This document shows, piece after piece, positions 31,944 to 44,347 of a DNA stretch of 64,000 bases (position 1 is its first letter; each line of letters begins with the position of its first letter). Under the pieces are notes generated by a model. It saw nothing but the letters and a program-made list of their open reading frames with translations, had not been told where the DNA came from and did no database searches. Source of the stretch: Linanthus parryae (lineage: Eukaryota; Streptophyta; Magnoliopsida; Ericales; Polemoniaceae); the NCBI GenBank assembly GCA_023055425.1, contig JALGPY010000001.1, positions 71,232,994 to 71,296,993 of the forward strand. The letters run 5' to 3'. The position numbers and the translations under genes were made by a program.

Positions 31944-33148
31944 TGTAGGGTTTTGATTCATGGATCGCACAACGGAAGCATAATCAAACATAAAACTATG
32001 CAAAACCCTCCAAGGATCACAAGTCTAGAGACATAACGATAGTAAAGGTTAGAAATCATAAACACACCTTTGGGTTCTCCTTGATGACTTCAAACGCGAA
32101 TAATGTCACGTTCTCTATAGTTGATCCACGCCTAGAGTTGATCCTAGATCTCCCAAACTCCTTGGTGCTAGTCCGGAATAGGAAGAGGAAGAAGAAATCA
32201 CGCAAAACGAGACCCAAAAGAGGGTCTCGGCCTCTTTTGGCCGACGGGGACGAGGGCGGCGGCAAGGGTGGCGTCGGGCCTCCTTTGTTGCTTGCTCTCT
32301 CTCCTTTGTTCTCTCCCACTCTTGTTATGTTCACTTAATGAGCATAAGTTGTGGGAAGGAAGGAAGGAGGGTCCTTTATATAATCCAACAACTCCTTGTC
32401 AACTACCTAAAGGGCTTATTCTAGTCCTACTAGAATTCAATTTAGTCCCTTCCTTGCAAATTAGTCCCTACTAAGTTTGCAAGGGTTTGCAAAGTGATAC
32501 TTCTAATTAATTAATCCAATTAATTAATTCCCAAATCTAGTTCAACTCGATATAGCGTGTGACCCCATAGGTTCTATCTAGTTGGTAGCAACTATTTGCT
32601 AATATGGAGCGGTCTCTAGCAAAACATCCATTCTAGCCAACTAATAGAATAGTCATCTTGACAACCTTTGTACAAGTAATTGTCTCATCCCTTTGTCTCC
32701 ATATCCGGATTGGACACGAGACATACAAGTCACACTCGTATATCCAATCCATAGTTTCTCGATCCATGGGAATAGCCTTATTCGTGCAAATAACATCAAT
32801 ATCCCATATTGATTTATTTGAGTCTGGCCAGACATTCTATAAGCACTATCCCTCGAGTGGCCTAGGATATTTGCTCCCGTTATGTGGGAGGGAAAAATCC
32901 TCTCTACGTCCACTACGATCTCTAAGCTTGCTTCTTATTGTATCTCTATATCAATCCAACCCCATACTAGTCTATAGATGATTGTCCCATTTAATCATTA
33001 TACTTGACTAGGGATATTTAAGATAAACAACACAATTGTAAATCTAAGGACTTCATTATATTAAATATCCAATAAATAATAAATGAATTTTCTAGCCATA
33101 TACAAATTCATACTAAACTAGATTGCCTCTAGGGCATCTATTCCAACA
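31944..33148 (-). repeat. 3' LTR of Angela-3, with 226-bp internal deletion
   Basis: Same ends as the 5' LTR, but about 226 bp are missing at about 32944, where TTGTATC joins TCTATATCAATCC. In the 5' LTR the corresponding points are about 39800 and 40025. A short TATC word at both edges suggests deletion by microhomology. Confidence 0.92.
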
Positions 33149-34598
33149 GTCTACCACTTGCACTAGAGCCAATCTGACGCATCTCGTATGCCCATACTCC
33201 TAGTGTGTCCTTCAGCTTCCACTGCGTGAGAGGCTTCGTAAGCGGGTCTGAAAGATTATCATCTTTAGGAATCTTGCATATCCGAACGTTTCCTCTATCG
33301 ATAATATCTCGAATCTGATGAAACTTCCTGAGCACGTGCTTGGACTTCTGGTGCGATCTGGGTTCCTTTGATTGCGCGATCTCCCCAGTGTTGTCACAGA
33401 ACAACTGCACTGGATCCGCAATGCTAGGGACCACACCAAGTTCAGAAACAAACTTTCTGATCCAAACAGCCTCCTTTGCTGCGCCATTTGCAGCAATGTA
33501 CTCAGCCTCTGTTGTAGAATCAGCTACCGTCTCTTGCTTGGAACTCTTCCAGCTCACCGCTGCTCCATTCAGGCAAAACACATATCCCGATTGTGATCTA
33601 AAGTCATCTCTGTCGGTTTGGAAGCTTGCATCAGTGTAACCCCTTACACGCAACTCTTCCTCACCGCCAAATATCAAGAAAGCATCCTTAGTTCTTCTCA
33701 AGTACTTTAGGATGTTCTTGACAGCAATCCAGTGACTCTCACCCGGATTGGATTGGTATCTGCTTGTCATACTCAAGGCATATGACACATCTGGTCTAGT
33801 ACATAACATGGCGTACATGATAGATCCTATGGCCGAGGCATAGGGAATCCTACTCATGCGTTCCTTCTCAATCTCATTGGAAGGACAACCACTCTTCGAA
33901 AGAGTGATTCCATGTGACATGGGCAAGAATCCCTTCTTAAAATCTTGCATGTTGAACCGCTTCAACACCTTGTCAATATATGTACTTTGACTTAGGCCTA
34001 GCAACCTCTTAGATCTATCTCTATAGATCTTTATACCGAGTATATAGGCTGCTTCCCCTAAGTCCTTCAGTGAGAAACACTTTCCTAGCCAATCTTTCAC
34101 AGATTGCAGCATGGGAATGTCGTTTCCAATGAGTAGTATGTCATCCACATACAAGACCAGAAAAGCTACAGAGCTCCCACTAACCTTCTTGTAGACACAA
34201 GACTCATCTTCGTTTCTGATGAAGCCAAACTCTTTGACCACTTCATCAAAACGTCGATTCCAACTCCTAGAAGCTTGCTTCAATCCATAAATGGACCGTT
34301 GCAGCTTACAGACTTTGTTGGCTTGCTTTGGATCCTCAAAACCCTCCGGCTGTATCATATACACGTCCTCGAGGAGATTCCCATAAAGGAATGCTGTTTT
34401 GACATCCATCTGCCAAATCTCATAGTCGTGGTATGCTGCAATCGCAAGTAGGATTCGGATGGATTTGGTCATAGCGACTGGTGAAAAGGTTTCATCATAG
34501 TCAATAACATGAATCTGCCGGAATCCTTTAGCCACCAATCGGCCCTTATAGGTAATCACATTACCATCCATGTCGATCTTCTTCTTGAAGACCCACTT
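33149..34598 (-). CDS. Pol of Angela-3: RT and RNase H
   Basis: A long minus-strand frame (stop at 33138, in-frame Met at 34571). It reads [47 protein letters not shown], the catalytic VLYVDDILLIGND, then RNase H with GYTDASF, TTEAEYIAA and FCDNTGEIAQS. A one-base loss near 33217 shifts the last ~25 codons, so the frame runs into the LTR. Upstream, the codon before KWVFKKK is TGA (34596-34598) in place of Cys, which separates this frame from integrase. Confidence 0.92.
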
Positions 34599-35897
34599 TC
34601 ACCCTATGGGCCGCGCCCCATTGGGTGGTTCCACCAAAGTCCATACTTTGTTGGTATACATGGATTCCATCTCGGATCTCATGGCTTCCAGCCACTTCTG
34701 AGAGTCTGGGCCACTCATGGCCTCCTCATAGGTAGTAGGCTCATCATCTATGAGCATCGTGTCACCGGAATCAGTTACGAGAAGTCCATACTTCTCGGGT
34801 TCCTGGCGCACTCTACTAGATCTACGAAGCTCTTGTGTTACCTGAACAGGTGGCTCCACAACTGCTTGTGGTTCCTGTTCATGTTCCATAATCGGTTCAG
34901 TGATTTGTGGTTCTTGAACTTCTTCAAGTTCTACATTCCTCCCACTTGCTTCTTTAGAGACAAACTCTCTTTCTAGAAACACGCCGGTCCGAGCAACAAA
35001 CACTTTGTTCTCGGTTGGATTGTAGAAGTAGTATCCCTTAGTTTCCTTAGGGTACCCCACAAACTTACACTTATCCGATTTAGGCCCCAGCTTGTCTGAT
35101 TGTAAACGTTTTACATACACATCGCAGCCCCAAATCCTCATGAACGACACCTTGGGACGCCTCCCACTCCACATCTCATATGGTGTTTTCATGACTGATT
35201 TGGATGGAACACGGTTAATGGTGAAAGCTGCACTTAATAGAGCGTAGCCCCAAAATGATAATGGAAGATTGGTTTGACACATCATAGATCGAACCATATC
35301 CAATAGGGTTCGATTCCTCCTCTCGGACACGCCATTCCATTGTGGCGTTCCGGGTGGAGTGAGTTGGGACACGATCCCACACTCTCTAAGATAGTCGTCA
35401 AACTCTTGGCTCAAGTATTCTCCTACACGATCCGATCGTAGAGCCTTTATACTTTTACCAAGTTGCTTTTCTACTTCATTCTTGAATTCTTTGAACACTT
35501 CAAAGGATTCAGATTTTGCCCTCATAAGGTACACAAATCCATATCTACTGTAATCATCAGTAAATGTAATGAAGTAGACGTAACCACCCCTGGCAGGCGT
35601 GGCAAATGGCCCACACACATCGGTATGTATGAGCGCCAATTGCTCACTAGTCCTCTCGCCTTTCTTATTGAAAGGGGACTTTGTCATTTTTCCCAATAAA
35701 CAAGCCTCACATGTCTCATATGATTCAAAATCAAATGAGTCTAGTAATCCATCTTTATGGAGTCTAGATACACGTTTCTCATTTATATGGCCTAAACGAC
35801 AATGCCATAAATAAGCGGGATTTAAATCATTTATTTTAATCCGCTTGGTATTAATGTTGTAGAGAGGATTGCTTAGATTAAGGACATAAAGTCCATT
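34599..35897 (-). CDS. Pol of Angela-3: integrase and RT start
   Basis: The frame covers GAG-pre with an intact finger (WHCRLGHINEK, YETCEACLLGK) and the integrase core: IHTDVCGPF, RSDRVGEYLS and NGVSERRNRTLLD supply D-D-E. The linker QITEPIMEHEQEP and RT beginning LVEPPNGARPIG follow. It is open from about 35895 down to the TGA at 34596. The first Met used by a simple ORF search (35696) is internal. Upstream it is cut by TAA (35898-35900) in place of a Leu codon. Confidence 0.9.
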   Translation of the reverse strand, partial: NGLYVLNLSNPLYNINTKRIKINDLNPAYLWHCRLGHINEKRVSRLHKDGLLDSFDFESYETCEACLLGKMTKSPFNKKGERTSEQLALIHTDVCGPFATPARGGYVYFITFTDDYSRYGFVYLMRAKSESFEVFKEFKNEVEKQLGKSIKALRSDRVGEYLSQEFDDYLRECGIVSQLTPPGTPQWNGVSERRNRTLLDMVRSMMCQTNLPLSFWGYALLSAAFTINRVPSKSVMKTPYEMWSGRRPKVSFMRIWGCDVYVKRLQSDKLGPKSDKCKFVGYPKETKGYYFYNPTENKVFVARTGVFLEREFVSKEASGRNVELEEVQEPQITEPIMEHEQEPQAVVEPPVQVTQELRRSSRVRQEPEKYGLLVTDSGDTMLIDDEPTTYEEAMSGPDSQKWLEAMRSEMESMYTNKVWTLVEPPNGARPIG

Positions 35898-35900
35898 AAA

Positions 35901-37111
35901 TTATTGCGCACTAAAATAGTGAATATTATTCAAATAAAAGGAACAACAATTGTTCTTTATTGAAATAATAAAACCATCGTTGTCCAAACAAGAAATAGAA
36001 ATAATGTTTCTGCTCATAGCAGGCACAAAATAGCAATTATTTAATTCTAAAACTAATCCTGAAGGCAGAGATAGCTCGCACACGCCTATGGCCAACGCAG
36101 CAACCTTTGCTCCATTCCTAACGCGTAGATCTACCTCTCCTTTAGCCAATCTTTTACTTCTCTTTAGATCCTGCATATTTCGACAAATATGAGATCCACA
36201 TCCAGTATCTAATACCCATGATGTAGAGACAGTTAAATTGACATCTAAAACAAAAATACCTGGTGGTGGTGGAATCACTATTCCAAGCCTCTTTTCCTCC
36301 AGATATTTTGGGCAGTTCCTCCTCCAGTGTCCATGCTGACTGCAGTAGTGACACTCACCTTTAGTCACGGCCTTGGAAATTCCACCAACAGGCTTAAGGG
36401 CAGGTTCCTTGGACTTGGCAACTGACTTGCTTTTGCCCTTGGAGGAAGAGGCAAACCTTTTGCCCTTTCCTTTATGCACCATCATTATGGCCTTGCCCTT
36501 ACCCTTGTGATGCTCTGTTCATCCGTCCTCAACATGTTGAGCAAATCTGGCAGTGGTTTAACGATCTCGTTCATGTTATAGTTCATAATGAACTGTCCAT
36601 AACGCTCGGGCAACGATTGCAACACGAGATCGGTTGCCAACTCTTGGCCGACCGGGAACCCTAGTCGGGCGAGATTCTCCAAGTACCCGATCATTCGGAG
36701 TACATGGGGTCCCACCGGGTTCCCTTCTTCCAGATGACATTTGAACAGTGCCTTTGAGACCTCATACCTCTCTACCCTCGCCTGCTCTTGGAAGAGCTGC
36801 TTTAGATGTTCGATCATATCGACAGCATTCATGTTTTCGTGTTGCTTCTGAAGCTCAGAAGTCATGGTGCAAAGCATTAGGCAGGCCGCATCATTAGCGT
36901 CATCAATACGCTTTTGATACGCCTTTAAGGCAGCAGGTGTTTGGTTCTCTAGACCTTCTGGAACATGCTCCTCTATTGCGTACAGTTTCTTCTCTTGCTT
37001 GAGAACAATTCTCAAGTTTCTGTACCAATCAAGAAAGTTGGTTCCAGAGAGCTTGTCCTTCTCAAGGACAGATCGTAGGGAATGTTGTGAACTCGATGAG
37101 TTGTTTGCCAT
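35901..37111 (-). pseudogene. Gag and protease of Angela-3
   Basis: Gag starts at the ATG ending at 37111 (MANNSSSSQHS). Through about 36512 it holds LEKDKLSGTNFLDWYRNLR, KALFKCHLEEGNPVGPH and RMIGYLENLARLGFPV. A one-base loss then shifts the frame. The correct register resumes as 36485-35901 with the basic tail, the intact knuckle CHYCSQHGHWRRNC, the protease site WVLDTGCGSH and PAMSRNIISISCLD. A single frameshift plus the TAA at 35898 separates it from an intact polyprotein. Confidence 0.92.
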
Positions 37112-38782
37112 GTGGAATTCTACAAAAAGGAAAATACGCAAGTTTTAGTATTTGTGAATTTTTGACTATATTTAATAATGGCTAGTTTATTAAATATAGC
37201 TCCCACTATTTTTCTACGGATTAATAACCCTCAAGATATTAATGCGGAAAATATCCTTATATTTTCTAGTGGGCCAAGATCCATCTTTCATCTCTTTATG
37301 AGCTTGCTTTGGCAAGTCACCCATAATTTGACTACTTTAGGTAGGAACAATTCCAATTGCATCCCATATGCAACTCTTGGTTCAATTGGGAAAATAACTC
37401 CTTATTTATCCATCCTTATGGATAATCCCAATTGATTGCCTCTAGGTTTCTTAATCAAATTAATAGCCTAGTTGTGTTCAACCTCTTATCTAAACAATTG
37501 CACATTGTTACGTGCCATCGCATTCCATCATTATGAACCAAGTCGCCATGCTTTGGCACGCACGAGCTTGATAAATAATGATGATAATGAGTGTTTAAAT
37601 AACGAGAAGGCAAAAACACAATATTTGAATTTTGAGGGATTTTAAATTCAATTCTTTAATTGTTTTGTTGATCAATATCAACTAATCTATCTTTTTGAGT
37701 TTGAGCACAACTCCAAATAATAGATCCGGGTTGTCTAATTATCTTATTATCCTAATTGCATGCATCATCCATACACCAACCACACAAATATAAGACAATA
37801 AAATAAACAACCACAAAGCAGAAATTAAACGTGATGTGGATATGGCCTTTTCTAGGCTAAGATAATTCCAAGCCAATGGAATTATCTATGAACCCTAAAG
37901 CAAACACATCTCCATGCGTCTTGATCTTTTGGTCCATCCTCCATAGTCTTGTGGAATGCTCCATGCTCCATGCTCCATCTTTTGTGGCTTCTTTGGCTTT
38001 GGGCTTCTTTTCTCCAATCTTGGCTAACAATCTACTTTATCCAGCACTAGCTAATATCTATACTAAATAAAATAAATTTCACAAGTTGAGAAAAAAAATG
38101 GCACGCAGGCCATAAAACCCTAATTAATTATTACAATTAATTGATCAGCTCGCAGGCCGTAAAACCAAACCACAAAATTAAACATCCACATCAAACCACA
38201 TCCTAAGGCCATATCCAATCACCATGCGATTTGCACATAAACAGTTAAAATCCAATTTTAACGCGCTTGGTCAATTTTAATTGATTTTAGGATTTCTAGG
38301 GTTAAAACGGTCCATGGGCCCAACAATCAAATTGCCCGGGCCCAACAAAGTGAACCACAAGGCCCTAGGGCCGGCCCGGCCCAAAACCCACAAGGCTAGG
38401 CCCGCGGGTTAGGGCCGCCCGGCCCCTAGGGCGGCCAAGCTTGGGCGGCAAGCAAGGGGGGGCGGTCCCTAGGGGGGGCGAACCTCCTTATGGGAGTTGT
38501 TTCCAAAACAAATCCCTTTCTTGGTGCCCAAGTTTGGTGGTTTCCTTGTTTTGGGAGAACTCCTTCTTCCCAAAGGATGCCCAAACCCTAGATCTAAGAT
38601 CTTAAAATTTCTCAAACTCACCAACTCATGCATCCAATGCAAAAATTGGATCTTGTTATGATTAATTATTGACAAATTGTATCCCATGCTTGATTTGTCT
38701 TGTTTTACGCGATAAACAATCAAATTAAGGTGTAAAACAACAAAAACGTAACACATAAACTACGTTTATGCTCTACGACCTG
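37112..38782 (-). other. Untranslated leader of Angela-3
   Basis: About 1.67 kb and non-coding, with the GC-rich complementary block at about 38335-38475. It is homologous to 1-1591 and 21677-23328. Small open frames here have no domains. Confidence 0.82.
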
Positions 38783-38797
38783 TGGCTCTGATACCAC
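38783..38797 (-). other. Primer-binding site of Angela-3 (tRNA-iMet)
   Basis: The minus strand reads GTGGTATCAGAGCCA next to the 5' LTR end at 38798, the same site as in Angela-1 and Angela-2. Confidence 0.92.
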
Positions 38798-40228
38798 TGT
38801 AGGGTTTTGATTCATGGATCACACAACGGAAGCATAATCAAACAAAAAAACATGCAAAACCCTCCAAGGATCACAAGTCTAGAGACATAACGATAGTAAA
38901 GGTTAGAAATCATAAACACACCTTTGGGTTCTCCTTGATGACTTCAAACGCGAATAATGTCACGTTCTCTATAGTTGATCCACGCCTAGAGTTGATCCTA
39001 GATCTCCCAAACTCCTTGGTGCTAGCCCGGAATAGGAAGAGGAAGAAGAAATCACGCAAAACGAGACCCAAAAGAGGGTCTCGGCCTCTTTTGGCTGACG
39101 GGGACGAGGGCGGCGGCAAGGGTGGCGTCGGGCCTCCTTTGTTGCTTGCTCTCTCTCCTTTGTTCTCTCCCACTCTTGTTATGTTCACTTAATGAGAATA
39201 AGTTGTGGGAAGGAAGGAAGGAGGGTCCTTTATATAGTCCAACAACTCCTTGTCAACTACCTAAAGGGCTTATTCTAGTCCTACTAGAATTCAATTTAGT
39301 CCCTTCCTTGCAAATTAGTCCCTACTAAGTTTGCAAGGGTTTGCAAAGTGATCCATCTAATTAATTAATCCAATTAATTAATTCCCAAATCTAGTTCAAC
39401 TCTATATAGCGTGTGACCCCATAGGTTCTATCTAGTTGGTAGCAACTATTTGCTAATATGGAGCGGTCTCTAGCAAAACATCCATTCTAGCCAACTAATA
39501 GAATAGTCATCTTGACAACCTTTGTACAAGTAATTGTCTCATCCATTTGTCTCCATATCCGGATTGGACACGAGACATACAAGTCACACTCATATATCCA
39601 ATCCATAGTTTCTCGATCCATGGGAATAGCCTTATTCGTGCAAATAACATCAATATCCCATATTGATTTATTTGAGTCTGGCCAGACATTCTATAAGCAC
39701 TATCCCTCGAGTGGCCTAGGATATTTGCTCCCGTTATGTGGGAGGGACAAATCCTCTCTACGTTCACTACGATCTCTAAGCTTGCTTCTCATTGTATCCA
39801 GTACACGCCTTTATAACTACCCAGTTACGGTGTAGCGTTTAACGCTACCAAGATCACAATGATCCACAACTAGAATATCTAGTGACTTCAAGTCTAAGGA
39901 TGACAATACCATTGCACCGCGAGAAGCGCTTGTGACTCAACATAACGTGTATGTAGCCTTCTCGGAGATGGGTCAATCCAGTGCAACATTCCCTAATGCA
40001 CACCTATGTGTTGGATCGTGATATCTCCATATCAATCCAACCCATACTAGTCTATAGATGATTGTCCCATTTAATCATTATACTTGACTAGGGATATTTA
40101 AGATAAACAACACAATTGTAAATCTAAGGACTTCATTATATTAAATATCCAATAAATAATAAATGAATTTTCTAGCCATATACAAATTCATACTAAACTA
40201 GATTGCCTCTAGGGCATCTATTCCAACA
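38798..40228 (-). repeat. 5' LTR of Angela-3
   Basis: 1431 bp, full length, TGTTGGAATAG at 40228 to AAACCCTACA at 38798 on the minus strand. The TATA box (complement of tatata, about 39231-39237), the TTAATTAA palindrome (about 39359-39383) and the 107-codon antisense frame (39512-39835, plus strand) are all present. Confidence 0.94.
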
Positions 40229-40233
40229 GGTTC

Positions 40234-41840
40234 CACCAAAGTCCATACTTTTTTGGTGTACATGGAATCCATTTCGGATCTCATGGCTTCTAGCCACTTC
40301 TGAGAGTCTGGGCCTTTCATGGCCTCTCCGTAGGTTGCAGGCTCATCATCCATGAGTGGTACGTCATCGGGCTCAGTCACGAGAAGTCCATACCTCTCTA
40401 GCTCATGACGCACTCTTCCTGATCTACGGAGTTCCTGTGTTACCTGAACAGGTTCTTCCACAATAGCTTGCGGTTCCTGTTCATGTTCCATCATCGGTTC
40501 ACTGATTTGTGGTTCTTGAATCTCTTCAAGTTCTACAACCCTCCCACTTGCTTCTTTAGAGACAAACTCTCTTTCTAGAAATACGCCGGTCCGAGCAACA
40601 AATACTTTGTTCCCGGTGGGATTGTAGAAGTAATATCCTTTAGTTTCATTAGGGTATCCCACAAATATACACTTATCCGCTTTTGGCCCGAGCTTGTCTG
40701 TTTGTAAATGTTTTACATAGACATCGCAGCCCCAAATCTTCATAAATGAAACTTTGGGACGCTTCCCAGTCCATATCTCATATGGTGTCTTCACGACTGA
40801 TTTGGATGGAACACGGTTAATGGTAAAAGCTGCCGTCATTAGAGCATGTCCCCAAAATGATTTCGGAATATCTGTTTGAGACATCATAGATCGCACCATA
40901 TCTAATAGTGTGCGATTCGTCCTCTCAGAAACTCCATTCCATTGTGGCGTTCCGGGTGGAGTGAGATGGGATACTATCCCATACTCTCTAAGATACTCAT
41001 CAAACTCTTGGCTCAAGTATTCTCGTCCACGATCCGATCGTAGAGCCTTAATACTTTTACCAAGTTACTTCTCTACTTCATTCTTGAATTCCTTGAACAA
41101 TTCAAAGGACTCGAATTTGGCCTTCATAAGGTATACAAATCCATATCTACTGAAATCATCAGTAAAAGTAATGAAGTAGGTGTAAGCACCTCTGGCAGGC
41201 GTGGGGAACGGCCCGCATACATCGGTATGTATGAGTGCCAATAACTCACTAGTCCTCTCACCTTTCTTATTGAAAGGGGACTTTGTCATTTTTCCTAATA
41301 AACAAGATTCACATGTCTCATATGATTCCAAATCGAATGAGTCTAGAAGTCCATCCTTATGGAGTCTTGATATGCGTTTCTCATTTATATGGCCTAAATG
41401 ACTATGCCATAGATATGTAGGATTTAAATCATTAGTTTTAATCCTTTTAGTATTTATGTTATAGATTGGACTATTTAGATCAATGATATACAATCCATTA
41501 GACAAATGCGCACTACAATAGTGCATACTATCAAAATAAATGGAGCAACACTTGTCCTTTATTGAAATAGAAAAACCCTTCTCGTCTAAACAAGAAACGG
41601 AAATAATGTTTCTGCTCATAGCAGGCACCTAAAAGCAATTGTCTAATTCTAAAATAAGTCAAGAAGAAAAAGATATCTCATAATCGCCTACAGCTAATGC
41701 AGCAACTTTTGCTCCATTCCCGACGCGTAGATCTATCTCTCCTTTAGTCACTCTTCTACTTCTTTTCAAATCCTGCACATTTCGACAAATGTGAGAACCA
41801 CATCCAGTATCCAATACCCAGGATGATGAAATAGAATGAT
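40234..41840 (-). pseudogene. Integrase and protease region of Angela-4
   Basis: Frame 40198-41016 reads LSQEFDEYL, NGVSERTNRTLLD (catalytic Glu), RIPSKS-type context, the linker and WTLVEP. It then runs by chance into the Angela-3 LTR. Frame 41065-41628 has LGHINEKR, YETCESCLLGK and IHTDVCGPF (first catalytic Asp). The finger's first His is changed (WHSHLGH). A stop at about 41068 and others near 41630-41690 break the chain. Protease WVLDTGCGSH is at about 41800-41830. Confidence 0.83.
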
Positions 41841-41853
41841 TGACATCTATAAC

Positions 41854-42699
41854 TTAAATACCTGGTGGTGGTGGAATAACTATTCCATGCTTCTTATCCT
41901 CCAGATATTTAGGGAAATTTCTCCTCCAGTGACCCGACTGGCTGTCGTAGTGACATTCACCCTTAGCCACGCCTCCACTAGGATTTAGGGCTTCTTTGGA
42001 TTTCGCAAATTTCTTGCGCTTTCCTTTGGAAGTAGAGGCAACTCCTTTGCCCTTCTTCCTATGCACCATCATTATGGCCTTGCCCTTGCCTTTGTTGACG
42101 ATCTGTTCCGCTGTCTTTAGCATGTTCAACAAGTCTGGCAGAGTCTTACTGATCTCGTTCATATTATAGTTCACGATGAATTGATTATAACTGTCAGACA
42201 ATGATTGCAAGACAGGATCAGTTGCCAAATCTTGGCCAAGTGGGAATCCCAGTCTCCCAAGATTCTCAATGTACCCGATCATTCGGATCATGTGAGGCCC
42301 TACTGGATTCCGCTCTGCGAGACTACTCTTGAATAATGCTTTAGACACCTCATAGCGCTCATGCCTTGCCTGTTCCTGAAACAATTGTTTCAAGTGTATG
42401 ATCATATCATAGGCTTCCATATTCTCGTGCTGCTTCTGAAGCTCATGAGTCATGGTGCAAAGCATGAGGCAAGTCACGTCATTAGAATCATCAATATGTT
42501 TCTGACGTGCCCTCACATCCGGTAGAACAGACTCATCTTGTGGTGGGGCTGGAATTGGAGTGTCCAAGACGTACAACTTCTTTTCTTGCTTAAGGATAAT
42601 CCTTAAGTTTCTGTACCAGTCAAGGAAATTCGTTCCAGACAGTTTATCCTTCTCAAGGACAGATCGTAGGGATGAAGTCGATGCGTTGTTGTTTGCCAT
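41854..42699 (-). CDS. Gag of Angela-4
   Basis: A 281-codon frame starting at the family start (MANNNASTSSL). UBN2-type Gag domain: LEKDKLSGTNFLDWYRNLR (residues ~14-32), LMLCTMTHELQKQHE, LKQLFQEQARHERYEVSKAL and MIRMIGYIENL. A Lys-rich tail follows. The zinc knuckle is damaged (CHYDSQSGHWRRNF: second and last Cys replaced). It ends at a TAA right after PPPPGI, at the gag-protease border. This is the longest uninterrupted gag in the window. Confidence 0.88.
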   Translation of the reverse strand: MANNNASTSSLRSVLEKDKLSGTNFLDWYRNLRIILKQEKKLYVLDTPIPAPPQDESVLPDVRARQKHIDDSNDVTCLMLCTMTHELQKQHENMEAYDMIIHLKQLFQEQARHERYEVSKALFKSSLAERNPVGPHMIRMIGYIENLGRLGFPLGQDLATDPVLQSLSDSYNQFIVNYNMNEISKTLPDLLNMLKTAEQIVNKGKGKAIMMVHRKKGKGVASTSKGKRKKFAKSKEALNPSGGVAKGECHYDSQSGHWRRNFPKYLEDKKHGIVIPPPPGI

Positions 42700-44332
42700 T
42701 TGGAATTCTATAAAACGAGAAATGTGAAATTTTTAGTATTTTAAAAAATTTAGCTATATTCAACAATGGCTAGATCATCAAATATATCTCCCACTATTTT
42801 TCTCTGTATAATAGCCTTCACCATTAATGCGAAAAATATCATAATATTTTCTAGTAGTTCCAAGATCCCTTTTTCACTTCTTCTTGAGCTTGCTTTGGCA
42901 AGTCACCCAAGAATAGGTTATATAGGTAAGAATCATTCCAATTTCATCCTAAGGCAACTCTTGGTCCAATTAGGTGAATAACTTTTTGTTCTTTATCCCA
43001 TGGATAACGCCTAATTGTCATGCCTCTAGGTTCATCAATCCTATTGAGTCTTACCAAGTTGCGTCAAACCTCTTGCTTCAACATACACACATTACTAGCT
43101 TGTGTCGTCCTCAACACATCATGGTAGATTCAAATCGCCTTGCTTTGGCAAGCCCGAATTTTAATAAACCTTGATCATGAAGGGTGTTTTGGCAAGAGAA
43201 GGCAAAACGCAATATTTAATTGGGTGATTTAATTTTCTTAATTTGTTTGGTTGATCTAATCAACATGATCTACTTATTTGGAATGGGAAATCCACAATAA
43301 AAGACCATCCTTGTTTATTATTATCTTGTTAACGTTTTGCTAGTATCGCCATACACACAAAAATAAATAACAAGACATAAATAATTAACATCCACAAAAT
43401 AAAAAAAAAAACGTGGCATGGATATGGCTCCTAGACTAAGATATTATCAAGCCAATGATAATATCCATTTGTTCTAAAGTGACAAGCTCATCTCCACGTG
43501 CTCCACCATAGCCGCGCGCCTAGGGGGTGTCTTCTTTGTCTTTTGGCTTCTTTGGTTCTCCGGTCTTCTTCTCCATGCGCTTAGCTATCATCTAAACATT
43601 TCTAATTCTAGCCTAACATCTAGAATAAATAAATAATAAAAGCCTCACATGTCGAGGAGAAAAGACGACTCGCAGGCCGTAAAACCTAATTAATTATTAC
43701 ATTAGTTTGATCAGCTCGCAGGCCGTAAACCAAACCACAAAGCAATAAACATCCCCAACCTAGGCCATATCCATCCACCATGTAACAAAGCACATAATAC
43801 AGTTAAAACCAATTTTTAACGCGCTTGTTCAATTTTAATTGAATTGGGTAATTAGAGTTACAACGGTCCAAGGGGTACAACCTAAGCCTAGTCCGAACCC
43901 CAAGGACTGCCGCCCGCCACTTGGGCCCGGCCCAAGGTCGGCCGCCCTATGTGACCCGCGGCCTTTTCTTGGCGCGCAAGGAAGGGGGGCGGACGGCTAG
44001 GGTTTCGGCCCTAGCCTCCTTCCCTTCTTCCTTGTTGCCCAAGCATGGTTGTTTCCTTTATGGATGTTTCCATAAAATTGTTTCCATAATTGAAAACTCC
44101 TTTTCAACTATGTGCCCATGAACCCTAATTTTTCAAGAACCCAATAATTCACATCCTATGTGACTAAACTCACTAATTATAACATTCAATGTTAAATTAG
44201 ATCTTGTTTATATTGAATCAAATTCAATTTGCATCTACTGTGCCAATTAATTTCATTTTTCGCGTAATAATAACAATATGGTGTATAAACTGAAATCGTA
44301 ACACATAAAATCATGTTATGCACTACGACCTA
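42700..44332 (-). other. Untranslated leader of Angela-4
   Basis: Non-coding leader diverged from the Angela-1/2/3 type. The primer-binding site next to the LTR (44333-44347) is degenerate (GTTGTATCATAGACA on the minus strand). A GC-rich block lies at 43880-44010. Nothing else is recognised. Confidence 0.75.
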
Positions 44333-44347
44333 TGTCTATGATACAAC

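Larger units (their letters stand above)
31944..40228 (-). mobile_element. Complete Angela-type Copia retrotransposon (Angela-3)
   Basis: An 8285-bp minus-strand element with a perfect target duplication GGTTC (31939-31943 and 40229-40233) inside the RT gene of Angela-4. It has a 5' LTR of 1431 bp (38798-40228) and a 3' LTR of 1205 bp (31944-33148) with one internal deletion. Elsewhere the LTRs are nearly identical, so it is a young copy. Lesions: a one-base loss in gag (~36512), stops at 35898-35900 and 34596-34598, a frameshift near the pol end, and a polypurine tract substitution. Confidence 0.95.
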
